A DNA stretch of 58,423 nt from assembly GCA_002350845.1 (NCBI GenBank), contig DEFL01000028.1:1-58423 (forward strand). Reading direction: 5' to 3'. Under the pieces are notes generated by a model. It worked only from the letters and a program-made list of their open reading frames with translations. It did not search any database and was not told the origin of the DNA. This DNA comes from Christensenella sp. UBA2853 (GTDB taxonomy: Bacteria > Bacillota > Clostridia > Christensenellales > Aristaeellaceae). A program made the position numbers and the translations under genes. This document shows, one piece after another, positions 1 to 7,150 of the stretch (position 1 is the first letter of the stretch; each line of letters begins with the position of its first letter).

Positions 1-270
1 GAGAAGGGTGCGGAAGAATCCCGCATGAAATATCTGTCCACGCAGTATGAGCTGATCAATGATTGGGCAGCGGAATTTGATGTCGCGGACAATGATACGA
101 AAAAGATGATCCTGGCCCGGTTGATCGAAAAGATTACGGTCGACAAGGATTATCACCTGAACATCACCTTTTATGTGGCAGCTGACTCCTTCCGGACGCA
201 GATCGCTCAGGAGAAGCCTCTGATCCAGATCGATGAAGCGGAACGCTGCATCCCGGCAATCGCTGTATAA
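1..270 (+). CDS. Serine site-specific recombinase, C-terminal end (partial)
   Basis: The reading frame is open from base 1, so only the last 89 residues of a longer protein are visible. The residues around TKKMILARLIEKITV and DYHLNITFYV match the C-terminal region that follows the zinc-ribbon and coiled coil in Tn1549/TndX-type large serine recombinases (my recognition of the family, not a search). Such enzymes integrate and excise mobile elements. The gene is followed at once by a terminator and then by tRNA-derived repeats, which fits the right end of an integrated element lying mostly left of the window. The catalytic serine domain cannot be checked here. Confidence 0.75.
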   Translation, partial: EKGAEESRMKYLSTQYELINDWAAEFDVADNDTKKMILARLIEKITVDKDYHLNITFYVAADSFRTQIAQEKPLIQIDEAERCIPAIAV

Positions 271-281
271 AACAAAAAGAA

Positions 282-327
282 TTCGGCCAACGCGAGATAA
301 CACTCATGTTGGCCGAGTTTTTTCTTT
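282..327 (+). terminator. Rho-independent terminator of the recombinase fragment
   Basis: A 10-bp stem (TTCGGCCAAC at 282 and GTTGGCCGAG at 308, one terminal mismatch) is followed by TTTTTTCTTTT. It lies 12 bases after the recombinase stop codon. Confidence 0.85.
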
Positions 328-438
328 TCAGAACAAAAAAAGGGGTGCGGTATAGATGCTTCGATTCTATCGAAGGTGCTAACACCCCTCACAACCAGGC
401 AGAAGCCCAAAATGGGAGTGCAGAACGCTGAACTCGTT

Positions 439-492
439 AGTGCGCTACATTCGCATTGTAGAGGCCAGGGGTTCGACTCCCCTATGCTCCAC
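439..492 (+). repeat. 3' half of tRNA-Ala(CGC), attachment-site copy 1
   Basis: This 54-nt stretch reads as an anticodon arm (CTACA, loop TTCGCAT, TGTAG; anticodon CGC), a T-arm (AGGGG, TTCGACT, CCCCT) and the 3' acceptor strand ATGCTCC with discriminator A. U at acceptor position 70 fits the G3-U70 identity of alanine tRNA. No matching 5' half (D-arm and 5' acceptor) lies upstream, so this is not a complete tRNA gene. The copy at 1265 differs by one base. This is the usual footprint of integration into the 3' end of a tRNA gene. Confidence 0.8.
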
Positions 493-495
493 TCA

Positions 496-528
496 AAACC
501 TTGCAGGATAGAGCTTGCAAGGTTTTTT
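496..528 (+). terminator. Rho-independent terminator after tRNA fragment
   Basis: AAACCTTGCA pairs with TGCAAGGTTT across a 10-nt loop and runs into a T tract. It directly follows the first tRNA-like repeat, as a natural tRNA terminator would. Confidence 0.8.
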
Positions 529-646
529 ATTACTTTTTGAGTTAGATTCGTATATTGTGAAAGTTGTTAATACTCATTCTTAAAAAAATGTAGTATACTA
601 TAAAACAGTATATCGCATAAAGTGCAGTTTGGAACAGGAGGAAAGT

Positions 647-1183
647 ATGGAAAAAGGCAGGAAAACCAGCAAAGGGTTTATCATATATCAAATTGTGGCC
701 TTTGTTTTTTTGTGCACAACGATTATCTGGAATGTCACTGCTGCATCAAAATCTGCCGACCAAACTGTACACATGGATAAAGCATCAATCTTCGAGATTG
801 TTAGAAATAACGCTTCGACGATTCTGGCTGATATTGATGCTGATGACTTCACCAGAACCATGCTTTTGCTGGCCTCAAGTCCCGAAACGCCAGAGATCAC
901 TCGAACAGACGATGGTGTATTCTTCTATTGTTATGGTTGGGGGTGGGCTTCAAATACCGGGTATGAAGGATTCTATTATGTACCTTGGGATGGTCCGGCT
1001 GAAATCGGAGGTATCATGTCTCCTTTTCCTTTCAGTGTACAGGGACCGGAATTGATAGAGCATCTCGAGCCAGAAGGAGAAGGTTGGGTGTGGTACGAAA
1101 AGCAAACCACACCTGGCGGTGATAATGTATACTACACGGAGAAAATCTGTGACTGTTTTTGGTATTATTGCCTTGAATACTGA
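647..1183 (+). CDS. Hypothetical secreted or membrane-anchored protein in an AT-rich cassette
   Basis: The 178-aa product starts at ATG 647, nine bases after AGGAGG; an in-frame TTG at 629 overlaps that ribosome site and is less likely. Residues 1-35 are a basic stretch followed by one hydrophobic segment (IIYQIVAFVFLCTTIIW), so the protein is probably exported or tethered. The rest is acidic and aromatic-rich (YGWGWASNTG, YYVPWDGP). I do not recognise a family. The gene is the only one between the two tRNA-derived repeats, and its DNA is clearly more AT-rich than the neighbouring element, suggesting separate acquisition. Confidence 0.7.
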   Translation: MEKGRKTSKGFIIYQIVAFVFLCTTIIWNVTAASKSADQTVHMDKASIFEIVRNNASTILADIDADDFTRTMLLLASSPETPEITRTDDGVFFYCYGWGWASNTGYEGFYYVPWDGPAEIGGIMSPFPFSVQGPELIEHLEPEGEGWVWYEKQTTPGGDNVYYTEKICDCFWYYCLEY

Positions 1184-1264
1184 TCCCAAAAACTGCATAT
1201 GTCCTCCAATAATCTGTTGCTCGTCTATAACAATAATCCGTGAATGTACATCACCCACTTTGAC

Positions 1265-1318
1265 AGTGCGCTACATTCGCATTGTAGAGGCCGGGGGTTC
1301 GACTCCCCTATGCTCCAC
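1265..1318 (+). repeat. 3' half of tRNA-Ala(CGC), attachment-site copy 2
   Basis: Matches the repeat at 439-492 in 53 of 54 positions (G for A at the first base of the T-stem, turning an A-U pair into a G-U wobble). Unlike copy 1 it continues into CCA (to 1320). The two copies are 826 bp apart and bracket the gene at 647-1183, as attachment sites of a small element or remnants of tandem integration would. Confidence 0.8.
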
Positions 1319-1383
1319 CAAACCCTGCACGGTAGAACCAAGATCACTATCTGGGGATACGTGTTCATGGTTACTATCAGCAC

Positions 1384-1420
1384 AAAGGCGGAAGGTTAAG
1401 ACCCTCCGCCCTTTGTTTTT
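1384..1420 (+). terminator. Rho-independent terminator, plus strand
   Basis: AAAGGCGGAAGG pairs with CCCTCCGCCCTTT (with one mismatch) across a short loop, followed by GTTTTT. It closes plus-strand transcription coming from the tRNA-repeat region. Confidence 0.7.
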
Positions 1421-1428
1421 CGACACAG

Positions 1429-1480
1429 AAAAAGCCCTCCGCCCAGACAGACCATAGTCTGAATAGGCGGAGGGCCTTTT
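1429..1480 (-). terminator. Strong bidirectional terminator at the left edge of the phage-like element
   Basis: GCCCTCCGCC (1434) and GGCGGAGGGC (1466) form a perfect 10-bp stem, with AAAAA on the left and TTTT on the right. On the minus strand it lies directly after the stop codon of the gene ending at 1482. Confidence 0.85.
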
Positions 1481-1481
1481 C

Positions 1482-1865
1482 TTATGCTCCGCAACATTCC
1501 TCACGCTTCCACATCATAGCCGCGTAAGTCATCCGGTCATATTCATCTTTGGATGCGTGTTTGCCCTTACACCGCATGATACGCCGCGCCGCTAAGTATT
1601 CTGTCTTCCAGAGCTTGAGCCGCTGGTCATGCGGATATTGCGCCACGTAGTGCTTATTCAGAAACACACCGTCCCTTTCCGGGATGGGCAAACCGGCTAA
1701 TTCCTCGTTTATCCTGTCAACTGCTTCCTGCTGTTCCGGGGTGTTCGGATCCACGCGGATTCCGAACCCGTTTGAAGTCCAACGATCCGTCCCGGATGGA
1801 TGATCCGCACAGCCGTTATAGGAATAGCCGTCATACCGTAACGCGTCCTTCTCGATCTGCTTCAT
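1482..1865 (-). CDS. Hypothetical phage-element protein with a DRWTSNGFG motif
   Basis: The 127-aa product starts at ATG 1865 behind GGGGAGGTG; a longer frame upstream has no ribosome site. It is polar, has no membrane segment, and carries several Cys residues (NGCADH, MRCKGK, EECCGA) that could bind metal, although no standard zinc motif is clear. Residues near 25-35 read TDRWTSNGFG, followed by a region ending VDRINEELA. The same arrangement (TDRWTSNGYG ... IEKINKELA) occurs in the 86-aa protein at 17429-17689 at the other end of the element. Function unknown. It is read with the upstream ribbon-helix-helix gene and ends at a strong terminator. Confidence 0.65.
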   Translation of the reverse strand: MKQIEKDALRYDGYSYNGCADHPSGTDRWTSNGFGIRVDPNTPEQQEAVDRINEELAGLPIPERDGVFLNKHYVAQYPHDQRLKLWKTEYLAARRIMRCKGKHASKDEYDRMTYAAMMWKREECCGA

Positions 1866-1896
1866 CAGGTTCACCTCCCCGCGTCCGTGTAGCTTT

Positions 1897-2154
1897 TCAC
1901 TCTCCCGCACTGCCGGAGTCCGCTTCCGTTTCCGGGAGTGGGGGGTGCTTCCATTCTTCATCCGTCAACTGCATTTCCCTCTGGAGCAGGGATCCAACAA
2001 GCCCGTTGACGGTCTGATGCCGCAAACGGGCCAATTCTTCAATCTGTGCCTTTTGTCCTTTGGGAACAACTATATTGAGCCGGTCATAGGTCTGAGCATT
2101 GAAGCTCCGCTTATAATCCGTGCTGTTGAAATTCCCTGATTTCTGCCGGGGCAT
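1897..2154 (-). CDS. Ribbon-helix-helix (Arc/CopG-like) DNA-binding protein
   Basis: An 85-aa protein starting at ATG 2154, after AGGAGGTGGTATC. The core reads YDRLNIVVPKGQKAQIEEL then ARLRHQTVNGLVGSLLQ: one short beta strand and two helices, the layout of the ribbon-helix-helix fold used by small repressors and MobC-like accessory factors. The C-terminus is acidic and low-complexity. It sits beside the first operator-promoter (2263-2351) and points away from it, so it could help regulate that promoter; this is inference. The 3' end of the gene overlaps a hairpin followed by GTGTAGC (1887-1940) that recurs elsewhere in the element. Confidence 0.7.
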   Translation of the reverse strand: MPRQKSGNFNSTDYKRSFNAQTYDRLNIVVPKGQKAQIEELARLRHQTVNGLVGSLLQREMQLTDEEWKHPPLPETEADSGSAGE

Positions 2155-2262
2155 GATACCACCTCCTATTTTGTCCCATCTGGAACAAGGGTTCCGATTG
2201 CGGGGGCCTCAAAGCCGCTGTGCTTCACTGCTTCCACAATGACACCTCGTCCAGCTTTTGAT

Positions 2263-2351
2263 TCTAACGTAAGATGTTCAACTTGTCAATAAAAATCTTA
2301 CGTAAGAAATTTTCAAAATGGTATTGACATCTTACGTAAGATGATTATAAT
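2263..2351 (+). promoter_or_regulatory. Early promoter P1 with three palindromic operators
   Basis: TTGACA (2324-2329), a 16-bp spacer and TATAAT (2346-2351) form a near-consensus promoter. The spacer contains the palindrome ATCTTACGTAAGAT (2329-2342). Two related sites lie upstream, TCTTACGTAAGA at 2296-2307 and TCTAACGTAAGATG at 2263-2276. The centres are about 32-34 bp apart (roughly three helical turns), which suits cooperative repressor binding. The transcribed leader GTCAGGCGGGCAAGCCCACC contains a GGGC/GCCC mini-hairpin and is repeated after promoter P2 at 5897. Confidence 0.85.
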
Positions 2352-2409
2352 AGTAACTGTCAGGCGGGCAAGCCCACCGGAATGATTCAGAAACAGGAGG
2401 TAACACACC

Positions 2410-2676
2410 ATGACACAGAATGCTTTCAATCGGAACCAGATCTTCACAATCCCGGAGCTCCGGGACTATCTCGAATCCATGAACGCGCATGAATGCCGGA
2501 TTCACCTTTACGGGTATTACGATGACGAATCTTCCGAAGACCCCATTGAGCAGATTTTCGGAATTGATGAAACTATGCAGTGGATCAATGAACACCCTGC
2601 ATACTTCACCAACGGCGAGACAATCGGTTACCTGATTGTGGTATTCGGTCGCGGTGTGGATGAAGTGGTATTCTAA
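2410..2676 (+). CDS. Small acidic early protein, unknown function
   Basis: An 88-aa, strongly acidic protein with a good ribosome site (AGGAGG, 10 bases before ATG 2410). It is the first gene after promoter P1. Features visible are an N-terminal FTIPELRDYLESM helix and runs such as DDESSEDPIEQI; there are no Cys pairs and no membrane segment. I recognise no family. Small acidic first genes of strongly repressed phage operons are often host-takeover or anti-defence proteins (DNA mimics among them), but nothing in the sequence proves this. Confidence 0.7.
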   Translation: MTQNAFNRNQIFTIPELRDYLESMNAHECRIHLYGYYDDESSEDPIEQIFGIDETMQWINEHPAYFTNGETIGYLIVVFGRGVDEVVF

Positions 2677-2730
2677 GAGAACAGGCCAGCCGGGGAGCCT
2701 TAATCCCCGGTATATCGGGAGGATACACAC

Positions 2731-3120
2731 ATGAAGATTGCTATCACACAGGAAGCTAAGAAGTGGATCACCGTTGCAGATATGCCCGTTGTGCGCCGGA
2801 TCATTGAAACCATGAAGGAAGATGACAGCCTCAAAGAATACGCCTTGATTGCCATTCGTGCCGCTGTGGAAGGGGCCGGAAAGATTGAACTGTTCACCGT
2901 AGGGGCTGAGATATGCGGGAACAGCCGTGCATGGAATGAATACACCTGTGACAGCAAGCACTTTGACATCTGGATCACCGCGAAGGCCCTCACAGACAAG
3001 GGATTCGTGATTATCGGGGCGAATCTTACCGATATCTGGAAGATCACTGGCTACCGGGGAGAAGATTACAAGTACGTGAAGAACATGTTCGTCCGGCTTT
3101 TCCGGGAGGTGAAAGCATGA
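2731..3120 (+). CDS. Hypothetical early protein
   Basis: A 129-aa soluble protein starting at ATG 2731 after GGGAGGA. It begins with a charged helical region (MKIAITQEAKKWITV, VVRRIIETMKEDDS) and has a C-terminal half rich in aromatic and beta-type segments (FDIWITAKALTDKGFVIIG). Its stop overlaps the next start by 4 bp (ATGA), so the two are translationally coupled. No known domain is recognised. Second gene of the P1 operon. Confidence 0.7.
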   Translation: MKIAITQEAKKWITVADMPVVRRIIETMKEDDSLKEYALIAIRAAVEGAGKIELFTVGAEICGNSRAWNEYTCDSKHFDIWITAKALTDKGFVIIGANLTDIWKITGYRGEDYKYVKNMFVRLFREVKA

Positions 3121-3377
3121 AGAAAGCTGTCAAAGAGAAGAAGCTGAAAGAGGATGCCTATACCGTGGAAAGCCCGGAAGGGAAGCTGTATAGAATCCGC
3201 CCGGTTATTGATGTGTTCGCCGCCTCCGCCCTATGTGAATACTATTACACCGCCACACAGGAACAGCCCGAAACGCTGGAGGACGGATCAAAGGTCTACT
3301 ATGACGGGGAATGGTTTATCATCCGGGATTATGGAGACGGGAAGCGGGTAACGGTTGCCATACTGACCGCCGCATGA
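3117..3377 (+). CDS. Small early protein, unknown function
   Basis: An 86-aa protein whose ATG overlaps the previous stop (ATGA at 3117). The N-terminus is Lys-rich (MKKAVKEKKLKED); the remainder alternates aromatic and acidic residues (LCEYYYTAT, VYYDGEWFIIRDYGDGKRVTVAIL), which suggests a small beta-rich fold. No family recognised. Third gene of the P1 operon. Confidence 0.65.
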   Translation: MKKAVKEKKLKEDAYTVESPEGKLYRIRPVIDVFAASALCEYYYTATQEQPETLEDGSKVYYDGEWFIIRDYGDGKRVTVAILTAA

Positions 3378-3391
3378 AAGGAGAACAGCCC

Positions 3392-3625
3392 ATGCAGATT
3401 GATTTGAAAACGCTTTGTAAGAAGGTGGAACAGGCAGAACCCCGCGCCCGCTGTCATCCCCTGCCCACCGGGGATCAGGCGCTTGTCACGTTCATCAACA
3501 GGCCAGATGTGGAAGTGTGGCTCCTGATTCCATACGCACAGCAACAGATCAGAACAGGCCACCTTGACGATGATATTTACACCGATATCCTGTTTACGAT
3601 CAGACAGATAGCAAACCAAAAATAA
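3392..3625 (+). CDS. Small early protein, unknown function
   Basis: A 77-aa protein. The start is ATG 3392, preceded by AAAGGAGAACAGCCC; the frame is open further upstream but overlaps the previous gene and lacks a ribosome site. The same GGGAGAACAG-x-CC-ATG spacing precedes the starts at 6874 and 7151, so the early genes share a translation-initiation style. The sequence (PLPTGDQALVTFINRPDVEV) looks beta-rich. Last gene of the P1 operon, ending at a terminator shared with the facing restriction gene. Confidence 0.65.
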   Translation: MQIDLKTLCKKVEQAEPRARCHPLPTGDQALVTFINRPDVEVWLLIPYAQQQIRTGHLDDDIYTDILFTIRQIANQK

Positions 3626-3628
3626 ACA

Positions 3629-3661
3629 CGGCGAAGGGATCAGCCCTCCGCCGCTTTTCTT
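3629..3661. terminator. Bidirectional terminator between early operon 1 and the restriction gene
   Basis: CGGCGAAGGG and CCCTCCGCCG pair with one mismatch across a 5-nt loop, with TTTTCTTTT to the right and an A-rich flank to the left. The stops of two convergent genes lie on either side. Confidence 0.75.
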
Positions 3662-4528
3662 TTACACCGATAGATCCAACGGGAGATCAGATATATCCTT
3701 GAGCCGCTTACCCTCCACAAGGTTCATAAGCGTTTCAAGCACATCCTCCCGGCCCTGTTCGCTGTATTCCCTGACAGCTTCAATCAACTCATACAGAGCG
3801 AAGTGATACACACAGTCAACGTCCCCCGTCCCCAGCGCAAGGGAAGCAATGCGGGAGGGCAACGGTTCACCGGTCACCACCACAATATGCGGAAGATGCC
3901 CCTTCCGGTTACGGATCAGGTTAAGGGCCTCCGTCCGGCTGTTCTGCGCCCGGTCACTCCGCATAGTCCATTTTGCAGACACGGAAGCGTGAAGAATAGG
4001 CTTGCCGCCGTTCTTCTTCCGTAGATCCGCCATCCGGCAGATGCCGTCATCAATGAACACGCGCCCGCTGTTGATTTCCTCATCCTCATACAGCGCCCGG
4101 TATACCACCACATCAGGCGCTACCATGTAGTCATTCCCCAGCATCGTAGAAAGCTGTTTATTCGCCTCCATCAGCTGGGCCAGATAGGCAAGGTGTTCAT
4201 ACTGGGCAAAGTCAGACGTTTTGATTGCGCTCTGATTCCCCAGATTCAGTATCTCCCATGTACCGGGCCGCAAGTGTTGAAGATGCGGGAAGGTATCGCG
4301 GAGAAACTGCATGGTCAGAAACTCAAACTGCTTGCCGGAGGTCTGGCCCTTTGCCTTGACACCCTCAGATGCCCCCAGGCGCACGGCTACACTTGCGGCG
4401 ATCGCTCGTGACGGCGCATTGCTGGAGTCGGCATTGGATGCCACACCGTTGGTCAGGGTCAGAACGCCGGTTTCTACCAGCGCCCGATGGTATGTGGCCC
4501 GCGCTTCACGGATCAGGGCATTATCCAT
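3662..4528 (-). CDS. Type II restriction endonuclease, NgoMIV family
   Basis: A 288-aa protein that would cut unmethylated DNA. I recognise strong similarity to R.NgoMIV (recognition G^CCGGC), including the C-terminal signature GKRLKDISDLPLDL. The NgoMIV catalytic residues (E70, D140, S185, K187, E201) align at E69, D139 in PDVVV, S184 and K186 in VSAKWTMRSDR, and E200, all one position lower, so the active site looks intact. The start is ATG 4528 behind GGAGGTG (an in-frame TTG six bases upstream is too close to that site). It overlaps the upstream methyltransferase gene by 8 bp, so methylase and nuclease are co-transcribed with methylase first. The recognition site is inferred from homology. 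Confidence 0.93.
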   Translation of the reverse strand: MDNALIREARATYHRALVETGVLTLTNGVASNADSSNAPSRAIAASVAVRLGASEGVKAKGQTSGKQFEFLTMQFLRDTFPHLQHLRPGTWEILNLGNQSAIKTSDFAQYEHLAYLAQLMEANKQLSTMLGNDYMVAPDVVVYRALYEDEEINSGRVFIDDGICRMADLRKKNGGKPILHASVSAKWTMRSDRAQNSRTEALNLIRNRKGHLPHIVVVTGEPLPSRIASLALGTGDVDCVYHFALYELIEAVREYSEQGREDVLETLMNLVEGKRLKDISDLPLDLSV

Positions 4529-5459
4529 TTTCAAGACACCTCCGAATCTGCAAGCCTACAGCTTCCGCCACAGGCGGAGGGAATGCGTTTCCGATCATCC
4601 GGCAAGCCGCCGTCTTCTTCTTCCCAAAGTCCCATTCTGGAGGGAACCCCTGCACACGTGCCAGCATTTCCTTTGTCAGCCGGGGAACCCCTTCAAAGTC
4701 ACTTGACGGGGCTTCATTCGCAACGCCCAGACCATCCACGCCCAGCGCCGCCCATGCTTTACGCGCCCGCACAGGCCCCAGATCCGGCCCGCCGTGCTTC
4801 TTACTGCCGCCTACCACCGTAGGGGCTATCTTGTCAGCGGATGCCGCCCACGCGTCAACGCCCTTCCAGCCGTTTGCACCCATCAGGCCCTTGAGCGTTT
4901 CACCCACAGTAGGCGCGTCATCGGGATGCGGATCAGGATACACGAAAACGCCCGGTTCATCCTCCCGGATCCCTATGATAATCACGCGGGGCCGCAACTG
5001 AGGAACGCCATAATCAGAAGCATTTAACAGCTTGATTTGCACCTTATAGCCAAGGGCCGCGATAGAATCAAGGATGCTCTGCCGGTATTCGTCAAACTTA
5101 GGATCCAACAGGCCGCGCACGTTCTCAAGCATCACCGCACGGGGCTTAATCTCTCCAATCAGGCGGATTGCTTCCGGGAACAGATCCCGCTCGTCATCCT
5201 GTCCAAGCTGTTTGGAGGCAACAGAAAAAGGCGGACATGGCACACCACCGGCGAACAGGTCAACGCCCTTATAAGGCGTACCGTCAAAGTGGTGTACATC
5301 CCCGCATATTACATTCCAATCCGGCATATTGCGCCGGAGAACGTCACAGTATTCAGATTCGTATTCCACAAGGGCAACGTGCTGAAAGCCCGCCAGATGA
5401 AGACCGAGGGCTTGACCACCAGCACCAGCACAGATCTCGACACAGGTAAGCACGAACAC
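4521..5459 (-). CDS. C5-cytosine DNA methyltransferase, NgoMIV type
   Basis: A 312-aa DNA (cytosine-5)-methyltransferase that would protect the sites cut by its partner. The ordered motifs are motif I (VEICAGAGGQALGL, residues 7-20), motif IV PCPPFS with the catalytic Cys near residue 75, motif VI ENVRG near 112, motif VIII QLRPRVIIIG, a target-recognition region with IAPTVVGGSKKHGGPDLG, and the C-terminal GNAFPPPVAEAVG. The target region resembles that of GCCGGC-specific enzymes. The start is uncertain: GTG 5459 gives the listed length, and GTG 5453 has better spacing from AAGGGG. The upstream hairpin with GTGTAGC at 5548 may influence expression. Confidence 0.93.
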   Translation of the reverse strand: MFVLTCVEICAGAGGQALGLHLAGFQHVALVEYESEYCDVLRRNMPDWNVICGDVHHFDGTPYKGVDLFAGGVPCPPFSVASKQLGQDDERDLFPEAIRLIGEIKPRAVMLENVRGLLDPKFDEYRQSILDSIAALGYKVQIKLLNASDYGVPQLRPRVIIIGIREDEPGVFVYPDPHPDDAPTVGETLKGLMGANGWKGVDAWAASADKIAPTVVGGSKKHGGPDLGPVRARKAWAALGVDGLGVANEAPSSDFEGVPRLTKEMLARVQGFPPEWDFGKKKTAACRMIGNAFPPPVAEAVGLQIRRCLENG

Positions 5460-5896
5460 AACCCCTTACACTTTCACACATTCTCACCGTCACACTGGGT
5501 CGGCTCACAAAAAGCCATATTAGAGTATAACACACTTCCCGCGTCTTGTGTAGCTTTTTCTCTCCGCGTCTCGCGGGGCCGCGTCCGTTTTCCCCGGGGG
5601 TGGGGGTATCCTTCCCACCGGCTCCAGCTGATCCCCTCCACCGTGCCACCATGCCCACGCGCACCCGCGCACGTGTATAAATCGGAAGCCCTGCCGGAAT
5701 GGCCCGTATTTTGCGTTTTAAGGGCCTTTCCTTTTACCCGTCCATTTATCCGCCCTCTGCATCAGACGCGCCACAGCGCCAACGCTGGGCAGGGAAAAAG
5801 GGCATTCCCGCGCCGCTGATCCGATAGGCCACAAGCGCCCGGAAAAGCGGTCAGGAATGCCCGAAAAAATTTTTTCTGAAAATTGAAAAAAGGGTA
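5460..5896. other. Non-coding stretch upstream of the methyltransferase and promoter P2
   Basis: I see no convincing gene here on either strand. It holds GTGTAGC at 5548-5554, followed by a CCGCG/CGCGG mini-hairpin (5564-5576) and the palindrome CCCCGGGG (5592-5599) leading into a G-rich run. The same order (GTGTAGC, hairpin, G-rich run) is found at 1887 and 12503. The right part (5700-5890) is unremarkable apart from an AT-rich stretch before promoter P2. Confidence 0.5.
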
Positions 5897-5953
5897 TTGA
5901 CATCTTACGTAAGATGCGTATAATAGTAACTGTCAGGCGGGCAAGCCCACCGG
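5897..5953 (+). promoter_or_regulatory. Early promoter P2, a near copy of P1
   Basis: TTGACA (5897-5902), 16-bp spacer, TATAAT (5919-5924), with the palindrome ATCTTACGTAAGAT at 5902-5915. From the -35 box to the CCCACCGG leader it matches P1 except for two bases before the -10 box. Unlike P1 it has no extra upstream operators that I can see. The repeated leader implies duplication of the whole control segment. Confidence 0.88.
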
Positions 5954-5982
5954 ACACCAACAAAAATCAGGAGGTAACGATT

Positions 5983-6261
5983 ATGAAGACTGCTTACGAA
6001 ATGGATTCCAAGGTAAAGGAACTGCGGGACATCCAGTCCATGATTGACGAACTGACCGCCGAGGCCGAGGCCATCAAGGACACCCTCAAGGCCAAGATGG
6101 TTGAACTGGGAGACGATGAAATCTCCGGCAACGGATGGAAGGCCACATGGCACACCGTCACCTCCAACCGTCTGGACAGCAAAGCCCTCAAGGCCGGGAA
6201 CCCGGAAGTGTATGCCGCCTACTGCAAGGCTTCCACCACCAGCCGCTTCGTGCTGGCATAA
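5983..6261 (+). CDS. Conserved-looking small phage protein with a coiled-coil N-terminus
   Basis: A 92-aa protein starting at ATG 5983 after CAGGAGGTAACGATT; the longer frame starts inside promoter P2 and can be dismissed. Residues 5-40 form a charged heptad-like helix (MDSKVKELRDIQSMIDELTA), followed by a globular part ending NPEVYAAYCKASTTSRFVLA. I associate this C-terminal pattern with small phage proteins of unknown function but cannot name a family. First gene of early operon 2. Confidence 0.7.
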   Translation: MKTAYEMDSKVKELRDIQSMIDELTAEAEAIKDTLKAKMVELGDDEISGNGWKATWHTVTSNRLDSKALKAGNPEVYAAYCKASTTSRFVLA

Positions 6262-6323
6262 GAAAAGGAACCCTTTCATCAGCGCCCGCTCAAAAGCAAA
6301 GATGGAAGAGGTTCCCGTGCATC

Positions 6324-6360
6324 GAGGGTGATGCAAATACATTATAAGTGCATCACCCTC
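6324..6360 (+). other. Perfect 12-bp inverted repeat between early genes
   Basis: GAGGGTGATGCA (6324-6335) and TGCATCACCCTC (6349-6360) flank a 13-nt AT-rich loop. There is no T tract after it, so it is not a classical terminator. A mRNA processing or stabilising hairpin, or a protein-binding site, is more likely. Confidence 0.7.
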
Positions 6361-6420
6361 CAAAGTCAATGAAAACCGCGCCATATAAGGCGTTTGGGAC
6401 TAAAGAAGGGAGATATCACC

Positions 6421-6747
6421 ATGAAGAACATCATCACTGTCACCCGCCTCAATGACAAGGCCCGCCGCATCTACGAACTGCCGGAAGACGTTACCCTCCA
6501 GAAGGGGACGCTCGTACAGGTTGAAAACCGGTTCGGGGATCTCCTGTATGGATTCACCGCCACCGCCTCCGCCCTGATGGACGATACCGCCGTTGCCATG
6601 ATCCGCGCCACGCTGGGCATGGATCCTGCCGGGGACTTCCTCAAGGTCAAGGCCGTATACGGGGAGCCGGAAGCCCTGTACCCGGAAGACAGCGAACCGG
6701 AAGACGGTTGCGGGCTGGATCCCGATGAAGCCGGGGAGGATGAATAA
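6421..6747 (+). CDS. Small acidic early protein, unknown function
   Basis: A 108-aa protein starting at ATG 6421 after AAGGGAGATATCACC. The N-terminal 80 residues look like a small beta-rich domain (MKNIITVTRLNDKARRIYEL, LVQVENRFGDLLYGF). The C-terminal 25 residues are almost entirely Glu, Asp, Pro and Gly (EDSEPEDGCGLDPDEAGEDE), a DNA-mimic-like acidic tail. No family recognised. Second gene of early operon 2. Confidence 0.7.
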   Translation: MKNIITVTRLNDKARRIYELPEDVTLQKGTLVQVENRFGDLLYGFTATASALMDDTAVAMIRATLGMDPAGDFLKVKAVYGEPEALYPEDSEPEDGCGLDPDEAGEDE

Positions 6748-6786
6748 GGGACGGGGCGCAAGCCCCTCCCCTCCGGGGGTGATCAG

Positions 6787-7089
6787 ATGGACATGAAGCG
6801 CAAGCTGGAAATCATGAAGCACATAGAACAGGCCAACAAACAGCACTATGAAGCATGGAAGGGAGAACAGACCATGAACACCAATACCGCATTTGTAGCA
6901 GAACAGAAAGCCCGCATTTCAGAGGTTGCGGATCTGCTGATTGTCATTCAAGCCGGGATCGCAAACGGCAACGTTGCACCCACCACCGCCGCTAACAGCA
7001 TCGGAATTGCTGTGGATGCCTTGCAGGGTATCGCCTCCGCCATGAACAGCGTTACAAGCCTCGTTAAGGCCGCTGTGACCGAGGATTGA
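6787..7089 (+). CDS. Small early protein, helical, unknown function
   Basis: Up to 100 aa from ATG 6787 (GGGGGTGA upstream), or 71 aa from ATG 6874, which has the GGGAGAACAGACC leader seen before sister genes. The shorter start fits the local pattern, but the longer N-terminus (KRKLEIMKHIEQANKQHYEAW) also looks like real protein, so both are possible. The C-terminal half is Ala/Val/Ser-rich and helical, without strong hydrophobicity. Function unknown. Third gene of early operon 2. Confidence 0.6.
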   Translation: MDMKRKLEIMKHIEQANKQHYEAWKGEQTMNTNTAFVAEQKARISEVADLLIVIQAGIANGNVAPTTAANSIGIAVDALQGIASAMNSVTSLVKAAVTED

Positions 7090-7150
7090 CCATTTACCGG
7101 GGACGGGGCCACAAGCCCCTCCCCGCCGCATTCAGAAGGGAGAACAGGCC

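Noticed and set aside
439..492. Possible complete tRNA gene
   Set aside because: Anticodon arm, T-arm and 3' acceptor are present, but no D-arm or 5' acceptor strand precedes them; the same fragment is repeated at 1265.
5037..5819. 260-aa open frame on the plus strand
   Set aside because: Opposite the methyltransferase gene, then running into non-coding DNA; composition is unlike protein.
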